Below, piece by piece: positions 1 through 6,764 of a stretch of 15,270 nucleotides of DNA. Source of the stretch: Devosia sp. (GTDB lineage: Bacteria; Pseudomonadota; Alphaproteobacteria; Rhizobiales; Devosiaceae). The notes beneath the pieces are model-generated. The model saw only the letters and a list, made by a program, of their open reading frames with translations. It did not search any database and was not told the origin of the DNA. Numbering within the stretch: position 1 is the stretch's first letter; each line of letters begins with the position of its first letter. The stretch lies in NCBI GenBank assembly GCA_028290245.1, contig JAQGKG010000126.1, positions 1 to 15,270 on the forward strand, read 5' to 3'. Both the position numbers and the translations under genes were made by a program.

Positions 1-1
1 C

Positions 2-304
2 AAGACCGACTTCGCGTTTCATCGCGCCATTGCCGCTGCGACCAACAATCCCTTCTATATCGAGGTGCTGGACGGGCTGGGTAGCCGGACCATTCCCTGC
101 GACGTCGCCTCGCCCTGGGGCACCGAGAGCGTGCTGACCTTCGAATACCAAGCGGGCCTGCAGCAGGAACACCTCAGAATTCTCAAAGCCATTTCGGCAC
201 AGGATGCCGAAGCCGCGCGTGAGGCCATGCGACAGCATCTGTCGCTGAGCCAAGCACGCTATCGCAACAGGTTGCGCGAGCAGCCCACTGCCAATCAGGA
301 TTAG
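2..304 (+). CDS. GntR/FadR-family transcriptional regulator, C-terminal FCD domain (5' end cut off)
   Basis: Only the last 100 codons are present; the reading frame is open from base 2, so the start and the N-terminal winged helix lie upstream of the window. The visible part is an all-helical FCD ligand-binding domain: a D-x-x-FH-x-x-I-A-x-A-x-x-N pattern at the start, and EH-x-x-I-x-x-AI followed by D-x-x-x-A-x-x-x-M-x-x-H near the end. These His and Asp residues usually bind a metal and a small acid effector in this family. The stop lies 3 bases before kduI, so it is the first gene of the uronate operon and probably its local regulator, possibly sensing a uronate or KDG. The effector is inference. 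An internal GTG at 65 is not a real start, because the conserved domain begins before it. Confidence 0.85.
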   Translation, partial: KTDFAFHRAIAAATNNPFYIEVLDGLGSRTIPCDVASPWGTESVLTFEYQAGLQQEHLRILKAISAQDAEAAREAMRQHLSLSQARYRNRLREQPTANQD

Positions 305-307
305 ATC

Positions 308-1138
308 ATGACCACAGATTACGACATCCGCTTCGCCATCGATCCCGTTAGCGCCTCGACGATGAACACGGCCGAACTGCGTGAGCAGTTCCTGATCGAT
401 GATCTGTTTATGCTCGGCGCCGTCAACTGGACATATACTCATTACGACCGCATGGCTGTCGGGGGCGCGGTGCCTGGCGCCAAGGCGTTGGAGCTTGAAG
501 GCATCAAGCCGACCGGCACGGCGAACTTCCTCGACAGGCGTGAGCTGATCGCGGCCAATATCGGCTCGGCCGGCACGATCACAGTCGATGGCGCCGACTA
601 TGCCGTGGGCGAGCGCGACATGCTGTATGTCGGCATGGGCGCCAAGGTCGTCACGTTTGCCGGCGAAGGCGCCAAATTCTACCTGCTGAGCGCGCCGGCC
701 CATGCCACCCATCCGACCACGTTGATCAAGCAGAGCGATGCCAAGCGCCTCGACCTCGGCAGCCAGGAAACCGCCAACGAGCGGAGCATCTTCCAGTTCG
801 TCAATGCGGACAGCGTTAAGACTTGCCAGCTTGTGGTAGGCCTAACCAGCTTCGCACCGGGTTCGGTGTGGAACACCATGCCAGCGCATCTGCATGACCG
901 CCGCATGGAAGCGTACCTGTATTTCGATCTGAAACCAGATGCCTTCGTGGTGCATCTGATGGGCGAGCCGGAAGAGACGCGCCACATCATTATGCGCAAC
1001 GAGCAGGCCGTGATTTCGCCGCCATGGTCGATCCATTCGGGTGCCGGCACCGGCGCCTACACATTTATTTGGGCGATGGCCGGAGACAATGTCGACTATA
1101 CCGATGCGGAAAAGATCGGGATGGACGAACTGCTGTGA
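308..1138 (+). CDS. kduI: 5-dehydro-4-deoxy-D-glucuronate isomerase KduI
   Basis: This cytoplasmic enzyme isomerises 5-keto-4-deoxyuronate (DKI) to 2,5-diketo-3-deoxygluconate in pectin and unsaturated-uronate breakdown. The protein has 276 residues against 278 in E. coli KduI. It shows the family's zinc-site motif HLHDRRMEAY (His194, His196, Glu201) and a later His243 in PPWSIHSGAGT. This is the same ligand spacing as the E. coli enzyme (196/198/203/245, from memory). The bicupin build is supported by two beta-rich halves. The ATG follows the regulator stop by 3 bases, with an AGGA ribosome site 7 bases upstream inside the preceding gene. The TGA stop overlaps the GTG start of kduD by 4 bases, which indicates translational coupling. 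Confidence 0.96.
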   Translation: MTTDYDIRFAIDPVSASTMNTAELREQFLIDDLFMLGAVNWTYTHYDRMAVGGAVPGAKALELEGIKPTGTANFLDRRELIAANIGSAGTITVDGADYAVGERDMLYVGMGAKVVTFAGEGAKFYLLSAPAHATHPTTLIKQSDAKRLDLGSQETANERSIFQFVNADSVKTCQLVVGLTSFAPGSVWNTMPAHLHDRRMEAYLYFDLKPDAFVVHLMGEPEETRHIIMRNEQAVISPPWSIHSGAGTGAYTFIWAMAGDNVDYTDAEKIGMDELL

Positions 1139-1899
1139 CCGATCTTTCTGCATTTTCGCTGACCGGAAAGACCGTGATGGTCACCGGCGCCAATACCGGC
1201 ATCGGGCAGGGCATCGCCCTGTCCATCGGCCGGGCCGGTGGCAAGGTGATCGGCGTCGGCCGCTCTAGCATGGAACATACCGCATCGCTGATGGCTGGAC
1301 AGGGAGCGGACTTTGTCGAGGTTCGCGCCGATCTCGGGTCGACGTCAGAGGCGCAGGCGATGTTTGGCTCGGTGTGGGACCAGCATGGTCCCATCGATGG
1401 GCTGGTCAACAACGCGGGCATCATCAAGCGGGTCGACGCGGTGGACTTCACCGAGGCGGACTGGGACGAGGTGATGGACATCAATCTCAAGACAATGTTC
1501 TTCCTGTGCCAGTCACTTGGCAAGCGTGCCATAGCGGCAGGACGGCCCGGCAAGGTGGTCAATATCTCGTCGATGCTGAGCTTCCAGGGCGGCATTCGCG
1601 TTGCCAGCTACACGGCGTCGAAAAGCGGCGTGCTGGGCATCACGCGGCTGCTGGCTAACGAGTGGGCGGCCAAGGGCATTAACGTCAATTCGATCGCACC
1701 GGGCTATGTCGAGACCAATAACACCGAGGCTTTGCGGGCCGACCCGGATCGCTCGGCGTCGATCCTCGCGCGCATTCCGGCGGGTCGCTGGGGCGCTCCG
1801 TCGGACATTGGCGATGCGGCCGTATTCCTGCTGTCGCAGGCTTCAAACTACATGCATGGCGCCGTCATCCCCGTGGATGGCGGCTGGCTCGCGAGGTGA
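1135..1899 (+). CDS. kduD: 2-dehydro-3-deoxy-D-gluconate 5-dehydrogenase KduD (SDR family)
   Basis: This NAD(H)-dependent short-chain dehydrogenase reduces 2,5-diketo-3-deoxygluconate, the KduI product, to KDG. The frame is open further upstream. I place the start at GTG 1135, which overlaps the kduI stop as GTGA and gives 254 residues, close to the 253 of E. coli KduD. Classical SDR motifs are all present: TGANTGIG (17-24) for the dinucleotide, NNAG (92-95), Asn117, catalytic Ser146, and Tyr159/Lys163 in YTASK. PG-YVETNN around 190 and PVDGGW near the C-terminus are typical of the KduD group. The enzyme is cytoplasmic and sits between kduI and kdgF, consistent with consecutive pathway steps. 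Confidence 0.95.
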   Translation: MTDLSAFSLTGKTVMVTGANTGIGQGIALSIGRAGGKVIGVGRSSMEHTASLMAGQGADFVEVRADLGSTSEAQAMFGSVWDQHGPIDGLVNNAGIIKRVDAVDFTEADWDEVMDINLKTMFFLCQSLGKRAIAAGRPGKVVNISSMLSFQGGIRVASYTASKSGVLGITRLLANEWAAKGINVNSIAPGYVETNNTEALRADPDRSASILARIPAGRWGAPSDIGDAAVFLLSQASNYMHGAVIPVDGGWLAR

Positions 1900-1903
1900 T
1901 GAG

Positions 1904-2239
1904 ATGACTGAACAGAAACTGTTTGCACAGCCGCATGAAAGCGAATGGATCGAACTGGCGCCGGGCAATACGCGCCGGGTCTTGATCCATACGCCGGAAC
2001 TCATGCAGGTCGAATTCGGCTTTGAGCAAGGCGCAGTCGGGAAGCTGCATAGCCACCCGCACATCCAGGTCAGCTATGTCGCCGAGGGGCGGTTCGAGGT
2101 GACCATTGACGGGGAGACTGAGGTCGTCGAGCAGGGCGGTAGTTTCATTGTGCCGTCGGGGTTGGAACATGGTGTCGTGGCCTTGACCCGTGGCCGGCTG
2201 GTTGATGTGTTCACGCCGATGCGGCAGGATTTTCTGTAG
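1904..2239 (+). CDS. kdgF: KdgF-type cupin, unsaturated uronate linearisation
   Basis: This is a 111-residue single-domain cupin. The established role of KdgF is to convert the 4,5-unsaturated uronate ring released by pectin or alginate lyases into the linear ketouronate that enters the KduI/KduD route. The metal motif reads H49-S-H51-P-H53-x-Q55 with a second-motif H89. The C-terminal D101-V-F103-TPMR107-QDFL matches the Asp/Phe/Arg signature reported as catalytic in Yersinia KdgF (from memory). Spacing from kduD is 4 bases. The start is ATG 1904, with GAGG 7 bases upstream; an ATG at 1899 is in another frame. Neighbour genes and C-terminal motif agree, so I prefer KdgF to a generic cupin. 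It is the last gene of the operon, followed by a long palindrome. Confidence 0.88.
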   Translation: MTEQKLFAQPHESEWIELAPGNTRRVLIHTPELMQVEFGFEQGAVGKLHSHPHIQVSYVAEGRFEVTIDGETEVVEQGGSFIVPSGLEHGVVALTRGRLVDVFTPMRQDFL

Positions 2240-2248
2240 ACCCTCGTC

Positions 2249-2365
2249 TTTCAGGTGAGGCCGGTCTGCAAATGGTGGTCAACTGCGCCTCCGGTCCTCA
2301 CGTACCAACGTACGCTCCGGTCCGGTTCTCGCCGACCACCACTTTCGACTCGGCCTGACCTGAAA
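2249..2365. repeat. Long imperfect palindrome (REP-like intergenic element)
   Basis: The outer arms 2249-2263 and 2351-2365 are reverse complements over 15 bases with one mismatch. Inner arms 2273-2280 (TGGTGGTC) and 2334-2341 (GACCACCA) pair perfectly. At the centre CGTAC-CAAC-GTACG (2301-2314) forms a small hairpin, flanked by a direct repeat of CTCCGGTCC at 2289-2297 and 2315-2323. The element fills almost all of the gap between the convergent kdgF and the minus-strand unknown gene. It could serve as a two-way terminator or mRNA end-protecting structure. From general familiarity, similar CTCCGGTCC/GTAC palindromes recur between genes in related genomes. Only one copy is in this window, so repetition is inference. 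Confidence 0.7.
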
Positions 2366-2375
2366 TCCTTCCCGC

Positions 2376-2999
2376 CTACCCTCCGAGTTCGGCGAGCATA
2401 GCCGCATAGGACACCTCGTGCCCTCCTGCCCAATTTTCCATACCCGGCTTGGTCAACAGACCTCGGCGGGGCGGAGTGTAGCTGTAAATCCGCCGCACCG
2501 GCTGCTCGCGCCATTGCAGGTTGAACGCCGCCAGCTTGGGGAAAAACTCCATGTCCGAATAGGGCAGGTGGTCATGCGCCCACCAAGCCATGGCCTCCCA
2601 GTCGCCGGTGCGCTCGTAGTAGGGCACGAAGCGGTTGACCGCGACGCAGGCGGTGGCGCCCATCCGGCCCTCGGCGTCGCGACGATCCCAGATGTGGCCG
2701 GCATAATTGGCTTCGTTGCTGGCGCAGTTGAGTTTGTTGATGTTGCCAAAATGGTTGACGGCAGCGGCCCTGAACGAGGACCGGATGGAGATGCGACCAA
2801 ACCTCGCCTGCAGCGGTTCGAGCAGGTTTTCGCAAAGCGCCGTCCCGGCCGCGATTGCGAGATCTGGATCATCGGGAACATTTGGGATGCCGTAGATGGC
2901 CGCGACTTCGGAATGAAGGAAATCGCGCATGAAAAAGCTGTCGGATAGACGCACGCGTCCGAATTCTTCAAGCGCTTTGACGGTTCTGGGCGATCGCAT
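2376..2999 (-). CDS. Protein of unknown function, peptidase M15-like
   Basis: I do not recognise a named family with certainty. The region around residues 20-82 (S-x-x-FM-x-x-FL-x-SE-x-A-x-x-x-GI-x-N, then LEPL-x-x-RFG-x-I-x-I-x-S-x-x-R) resembles the N-terminal part of M15-type D-Ala-D-Ala carboxypeptidase folds. The usual zinc motif HxxGxAxD appears only as NYAGHIWD (98-105), with Asn in place of the first His, so catalysis is doubtful. Residues 131-165 are rich in Trp and aromatics. There is no signal peptide or membrane segment. I chose ATG 2999 (207 aa) because GAGAGAG lies just upstream. A GTG at 3050 would add 17 residues, has a poor ribosome site, and would leave only 24 bases to the divergent gene. 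Codon usage and the intact frame support a real gene. Confidence 0.75.
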   Translation of the reverse strand: MRSPRTVKALEEFGRVRLSDSFFMRDFLHSEVAAIYGIPNVPDDPDLAIAAGTALCENLLEPLQARFGRISIRSSFRAAAVNHFGNINKLNCASNEANYAGHIWDRRDAEGRMGATACVAVNRFVPYYERTGDWEAMAWWAHDHLPYSDMEFFPKLAAFNLQWREQPVRRIYSYTPPRRGLLTKPGMENWAGGHEVSYAAMLAELGG

Positions 3000-3074
3000 G
3001 GCGTCTCTCTCAATTGTTTTGGCATAGTGTTCGTCTAACCTTGGCCTCACAACCCCGTTTCAACAGGACGCTGC

Positions 3075-3689
3075 ATGCTTGAGGTCATCTTCTATATCGC
3101 CATCACGGCAGAGGCGATGACGGCGGCCCTGGCTGCCGGGCGGCGGAACATGGACTGGTTCGGCGTGTGCCTCCTGGCTTGCGTCACGGCGCTGGGTGGC
3201 GGCACAATCCGCGACATCTTCCTCGATCACTATCCGCTGTACTGGGTGGCCAATCCCTATGTGTTGCTGCTGGTCTGCGGGGCGGCGCTGGTGACCATTG
3301 CACTGGCCCGGGTGGTGGATAAGCTACGTTGGCCGTTCCTGCTGCTCGACGGGTTGGGTCTGGTGGTTTTCACCATCATTGGCTGCAACATCGGCATGGA
3401 AGTCGGCGCTCATCCGCTGATCGTGCTGGTTGCGGGCATGGTGACAGGCATTTTCGGTGGCATCCTGCGCGATGTGTTGTGCAATGACGTGCCGCTGGTG
3501 TTCCGCGGCGAGCTTTACGCTACTGTCTCGATCGTCACCGGCGCGATCTATTATTTCGGCCTCGCCGCCAATATCCAGTCGGACGTGGTGATCCTCGTCG
3601 CCATTGCAGTCGGCTTTCCACTGCGGGTCATTGCCATCATCAAGAGGTGGGAAATGCCGAAGTTTGTCTATGACAAGGACCTGCGATGA
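3075..3689 (+). CDS. TRIC/UPF0126-family membrane protein (YadS/YicG-like)
   Basis: This is a 204-residue inner-membrane protein with about seven hydrophobic segments. It is an internal duplication of a three-helix unit, shown by the repeated GGGTIRD (41-47) and GGILRD (128-133) motifs. This is the prokaryotic TRIC/UPF0126 (Pfam glycine-transporter) family. Archaeal and bacterial members were characterised as trimeric cation channels, and E. coli YicG was reported as a glycine transporter, so the substrate is not settled. ATG 3075 has AGGA about 6 bases upstream. The stop overlaps the next gene as ATGA, so the two are translationally coupled. The basic C-terminal tail after residue 190 is cytoplasmic by the positive-inside rule. 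Confidence 0.9.
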   Translation: MLEVIFYIAITAEAMTAALAAGRRNMDWFGVCLLACVTALGGGTIRDIFLDHYPLYWVANPYVLLLVCGAALVTIALARVVDKLRWPFLLLDGLGLVVFTIIGCNIGMEVGAHPLIVLVAGMVTGIFGGILRDVLCNDVPLVFRGELYATVSIVTGAIYYFGLAANIQSDVVILVAIAVGFPLRVIAIIKRWEMPKFVYDKDLR

Positions 3690-4033
3690 AGCCGGCGCGG
3701 ATCGTTCTGTCGCGTCGTGCCGGGTTTGATCTGCAGGCTATCTCGCACGCGCTGAACGGGTTGTCGGCGCAGTCCGTGGCGCGGCCCGGGCAATGGGGCA
3801 ATCCCTTCACCATCGACGACGTGGCGGCTGAACTGGGCATTGGACGGGACGCGGCGCAGGCCGAGGCGGTGGCGCGACACGGACGCTGGCTTCGGGGCGA
3901 AATTGGCGGACCAAAACCGGCGCCAGACCTGGCGAAAGTCCGCGCCGAACTCGGCGGCAAGAACCTTGCCTGCTGGTGTCGCGAAGGCTCGCCTTGCCAC
4001 GTCGATAATCTGTTGAAGCTAGCCAACGAATAG
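3686..4033 (+). CDS. DUF4326 domain protein
   Basis: This is a 115-residue soluble protein. It carries the two marks of DUF4326: V-x-RPGQWGNPF near 31-41 and GKNLACWC (91-98) followed by PCH-x-D-x-LL (103-110). Cys96, Cys98, Cys104 and His105 are close enough to form a metal site, but that is inference. The family is common in phages and bacteria and has no established biochemical role that I know of. The gene starts inside the stop codon of the TRIC gene (ATGA overlap), and its only close partner is that membrane protein. The downstream uxuA begins about 60 bases later. Confidence 0.88.
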   Translation: MKPARIVLSRRAGFDLQAISHALNGLSAQSVARPGQWGNPFTIDDVAAELGIGRDAAQAEAVARHGRWLRGEIGGPKPAPDLAKVRAELGGKNLACWCREGSPCHVDNLLKLANE

Positions 4034-4082
4034 GGCTTTTCGCGCCTGCCGCTCTGTGGCAATGACTACCATACAAGAGTGC

Positions 4083-4086
4083 GGAG
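4083..4086 (+). promoter_or_regulatory. Ribosome binding site that decides the uxuA start (TTG 4095)
   Basis: GGAG at 4083-4086 lies 8 bases before an in-frame TTG at 4095. Translation from there begins M-R-QTWRWFGP, which lines up with the N-terminus of E. coli UxuA. The earlier in-frame GTG 4056 and ATG 4062 have no such site and would add residues not found in the family. Confidence 0.65.
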
Positions 4087-4094
4087 TGCTTGAT

Positions 4095-5312
4095 TTGCGA
4101 CAGACTTGGCGGTGGTTCGGGCCCAAAGACTTGTGCAGCATTGACGACATTACCCAGGTGGGCGCCGAGGGCGTGGTTAGCGCGCTGCATCATGTGCCCA
4201 ATGGCGTGGTTTGGTCTCCCGAAGAGATTGCCAAGCGGCACGCCGAAATCGCGACGCGCAAGGATGGCACGCCGTCCGGCCTGAACTGGGATGTGGTGGA
4301 GAGCCTGCCGGTGTCGGAAGACATCAAGAAGCAGAAGAACGACTGGCGCGACCACGTCGAGAATTACAAGATCTCGATGAAGCACCTCGCCGATAGCGGC
4401 ATCGAGGTCATCTGCTACAATTTCATGCCGGTGCTGGACTGGACACGGACCGACCTGCGCTGGACGGTGCCCAATGGCGGCTCGTGCATGCGCTTCGACA
4501 TCAATGATTTCGCGGCATTCGATATCCATGTGCTCGAGCGCCAAGGCGCGGCTGCCGATTATACCAATGCCATCGCCGACGAGGCCGAACGCCGCTTTTC
4601 GGCGATGGACGATGGTGCGCGGAAGCAGCTTGCGCGCAACGTGACCATGGGCCTGCCGGGCTCGACCGAGTCGATGACGCTGGACGATGTGCGTGGGCAT
4701 CTGGACGAGTACGGCTCGATCACCCGCGATCGGTTGCGGGCCAATTTCGTCGATTTCCTCGACGAGGTGGTGCCGGTGGCGGAAGACCTCGGGCTGCGGC
4801 TGTGCTGCCACCCGGATGATCCGCCGTTCGCGCTGCTGGGTCTGCCGCGGGTCATGTCGACCGAGGCGGACTATAAATACATTCTCGACGCGGTGGACAG
4901 CCCGGCCAATGGCATGACGCTTTGCACTGGCTCGCTCGGTGCACGGCCGGACAATGACCTGCCCGGCATGATGGAGCGGCTGGGCGACAAGGTGCACTTT
5001 TTGCACCTGCGTAACGTCAAGCGGGACAATGACGACATTGTCGGCTCGTTCTACGAGGCCGAGCACTTGGCCGGCGATACCGACATGGTGGCGCTTATTG
5101 CGGCTGTCGTGCGCGAGGAAAACAAGCGCAAGGCGGCCGGTCGCAAGGACCATACCATCCCGATGCGGCCTGACCACGGGCAGGACATTCTCGATGATCT
5201 GGGTCGGCGTTCGCAGCCGGGGTATCCGACCATCGGCCGGATGAAGGGCTTGGCGGAACTGCGCGGTGTGATGACGGCGCTGGAGCATGCGCAATGGGGA
5301 CTGGCGCGTTAG
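4095..5312 (+). CDS. uxuA: D-mannonate dehydratase UxuA
   Basis: This cytoplasmic metal-dependent dehydratase converts D-mannonate to KDG in glucuronate catabolism. From TTG 4095 it has 405 residues (E. coli 394). A start at ATG 4062 would give 416. Family motifs run in order: QTWRWFGP (3-10), ALHHVPNGVVW (30-40), YNFMPVLDWTRTDL (108-121), HPDDPP (239-244), CTGSLG (277-282), HLR (304-306) and RPDHG (358-362). The His, Cys, His and Asp in these motifs are the usual metal and catalytic residues. It shares its product with the kdu operon 1.9 kb upstream, so this part of the genome gathers uronate genes around KDG. The rest of the glucuronate route (UxaC, UxuB, KdgK, Eda) is not in the window. 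The stop is 3 bases from the stop of the convergent hydrolase gene, with no terminator visible between them. Confidence 0.95.
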   Translation: MRQTWRWFGPKDLCSIDDITQVGAEGVVSALHHVPNGVVWSPEEIAKRHAEIATRKDGTPSGLNWDVVESLPVSEDIKKQKNDWRDHVENYKISMKHLADSGIEVICYNFMPVLDWTRTDLRWTVPNGGSCMRFDINDFAAFDIHVLERQGAAADYTNAIADEAERRFSAMDDGARKQLARNVTMGLPGSTESMTLDDVRGHLDEYGSITRDRLRANFVDFLDEVVPVAEDLGLRLCCHPDDPPFALLGLPRVMSTEADYKYILDAVDSPANGMTLCTGSLGARPDNDLPGMMERLGDKVHFLHLRNVKRDNDDIVGSFYEAEHLAGDTDMVALIAAVVREENKRKAAGRKDHTIPMRPDHGQDILDDLGRRSQPGYPTIGRMKGLAELRGVMTALEHAQWGLAR

Positions 5313-5315
5313 GCG

Positions 5316-6458
5316 TCAGTCTTCCAGCAGATATGCTCCGGCACGGGCTGGCAGCACTTCGGTGCCGACGATCTTGGCGATGCTGGCGCCGCGGGTGACG
5401 TATTTGCCCATGACGCGGGAAAGCACGAAGCCGTCGGTGCCCGCCAGGATGGGCCGGCGGGCCATGAAGGCTTCGGGACCGTCCATGGCGATCAGGTCGG
5501 CGATGGGCTGGCCCTTGGTAACGCGCTCTCCGAGTTCGACGCGATAGGCGAGCAGGCCGGGTGCGTCGGCGCGCAGCACCTCGGTGGCTTCGAAGGGCGT
5601 TGGGCCGGGCGCGGGCGCTGGCTTGTAGCCGGCATCTGCGTTGATCAATCCACGCCCGCCAAAGAAGCCGAACAGGCCTGCGGCGTCTTCCTTGCCGATG
5701 TGATCAAAGCTGTCGGCGCGGCCGCGATATTCCAGCGTCGCCGTTTCGGCGCCATTGGGGATCGGGTGGCTGGGATTGGCCAGGCGCGCCTTGCGATAGA
5801 GCGTCGGCAGCACTTCATCGAACGAACCGCCGCCGCTGTCTTCGGCGGTCAGAGTCGCCGCGAGGCCCATCCAGTCGGCGAGGTCCTGCAGTCCGGGCAT
5901 CAGTTCGGGCGAGGTGAAGATGTGCTTGAGGCTGTCGTCGTCACAATGCAGGTCCAGCACGATGTCGGACGCTGCTGCCGAGCGCAGGACATGCAGACGC
6001 ATCTGCTGGATGGCGGTGCGCGGCTTCTGACTTTCGATCCAGTTCAGCACTGCCCCGCGGATGGTGGCGATATTCTCGGCACCGTCATTGCCCAGCTTGC
6101 CGGCAATGGCATCGGCGATGATCGGATAGAGGTCGGGCCAGCGGCGGTTGTAGTTCACCCCGGTTTCGATGTCGTAGCGGCCGATGTGGTGGCGCAGCGA
6201 GAAATTGGCGAGGCCGAGCGGATTAACCGAGGGGTAGATGGTGAAATGCGCCTTGAGCTGACCGGCGGCATCGGCATTGCGCAGCCGGGGCAGCAGGTGA
6301 TGCAACGCCATGGTGCCGGGTTGCTCATCGGCATGTAGCGCCGCCTGCAGATGCACGCGGGTGGCGGCGTCTTCTGGGCCGACGGTGTACCAATAGAGCT
6401 TGGTGCTAGCGCCGGGCGTGTCCGCGGCAATGGTGGTGTGATGAAGCTGGAAAGTCAT
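5316..6458 (-). CDS. Succinylglutamate desuccinylase/aspartoacylase-family zinc hydrolase
   Basis: This 380-residue member of the AspA/AstE group (M14-like) cleaves amide bonds of N-acyl amino acids or related compounds. Zinc ligands are visible as His42 and Glu45 in LHADEQPG and His171 in LDLHCDDD. Glu243 in ATLEYRG is the likely general base, and NYNRRWPDL (102-110) resembles the substrate-binding Asn-Arg pair. The C-terminal 90 residues form a beta-rich lipoyl/barrel-like tail with VTKGQPIADL. There is no signal peptide, so it is cytoplasmic. It is the last gene of the transporter operon, 9 bases after the thiamine-fold gene. The start ATG has GAGGAA 6 bases upstream. Its position suggests that it deacylates what the transporter brings in. 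The exact substrate is unknown; DoeB-type N-acetyl-diaminobutyrate deacetylase is one relative, but no other ectoine gene is nearby. Confidence 0.88.
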   Translation of the reverse strand: MTFQLHHTTIAADTPGASTKLYWYTVGPEDAATRVHLQAALHADEQPGTMALHHLLPRLRNADAAGQLKAHFTIYPSVNPLGLANFSLRHHIGRYDIETGVNYNRRWPDLYPIIADAIAGKLGNDGAENIATIRGAVLNWIESQKPRTAIQQMRLHVLRSAAASDIVLDLHCDDDSLKHIFTSPELMPGLQDLADWMGLAATLTAEDSGGGSFDEVLPTLYRKARLANPSHPIPNGAETATLEYRGRADSFDHIGKEDAAGLFGFFGGRGLINADAGYKPAPAPGPTPFEATEVLRADAPGLLAYRVELGERVTKGQPIADLIAMDGPEAFMARRPILAGTDGFVLSRVMGKYVTRGASIAKIVGTEVLPARAGAYLLED

Positions 6459-6467
6459 GCTGGTTCC

Positions 6468-6755
6468 TCAGGCGAGGCTGGCGAGTTTGTCGGCCATGGT
6501 CTGGTGTTTGTCGTTGCGCGTCGAGAAGCTCATGGTGCAGAAAATGCGCTCGACGCCCATGTCATGCAGCCTGGCGCAGCAGGCTTCGACAGTTGAAGTG
6601 ACGGCAGCCATTTCGCCTTCGATGTTGGTGCCATTGGCGTGCATTTCGTAGGATAGACCGGATGCGTCGATGATGTCGCGCACCTCACGGATGTAGCGGG
6701 AAACGGATGCGCCTGCGCCCATGGGGACGATGCAGAGGTCGGCAATGATCTTCAT
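6468..6755 (-). CDS. MTH1187/YqgV-family thiamine-binding-fold protein (DUF77)
   Basis: This 95-residue ferredoxin-like protein contains M-G-x-G-x-SVSRYI (12-22), the family's Y-E-x-H-x-x-GT-x-IEGE core (36-48) and the late R-x-DK-x-x-TM-x-DK stretch (79-89). These are characteristic of the MTH1187/YkoF-like thiamine-binding family (formerly DUF77, UPF0045). Some members bind thiamine or hydroxymethylpyrimidine; here the ligand is not shown. The gene is 9 bases downstream of the second permease gene and has GAGG before its ATG, so it is a true operon member. Being part of an amino-acid-type transporter operon is unusual for this family and may mean that it binds a different small molecule. 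Confidence 0.88.
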   Translation of the reverse strand: MKIIADLCIVPMGAGASVSRYIREVRDIIDASGLSYEMHANGTNIEGEMAAVTSTVEACCARLHDMGVERIFCTMSFSTRNDKHQTMADKLASLA

Positions 6756-6764
6756 TTCAAGTCC

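Noticed and set aside
65..304. A small 79-residue gene starting at GTG 65
   Set aside because: The FCD-domain pattern begins before base 65 and the frame is open to base 2, so it is the tail of a truncated regulator.
3807..5294. A 495-residue minus-strand open frame opposite uxuA
   Set aside because: It is rich in Arg, His and Pro with no family motif, and lies opposite a gene with clear UxuA motifs. It is an artefact of high-GC codon use.
5700..6338. A 212-residue plus-strand open frame opposite the AspA-like hydrolase
   Set aside because: No domain is recognisable. The minus strand shows the full zinc motif set and operon spacing.
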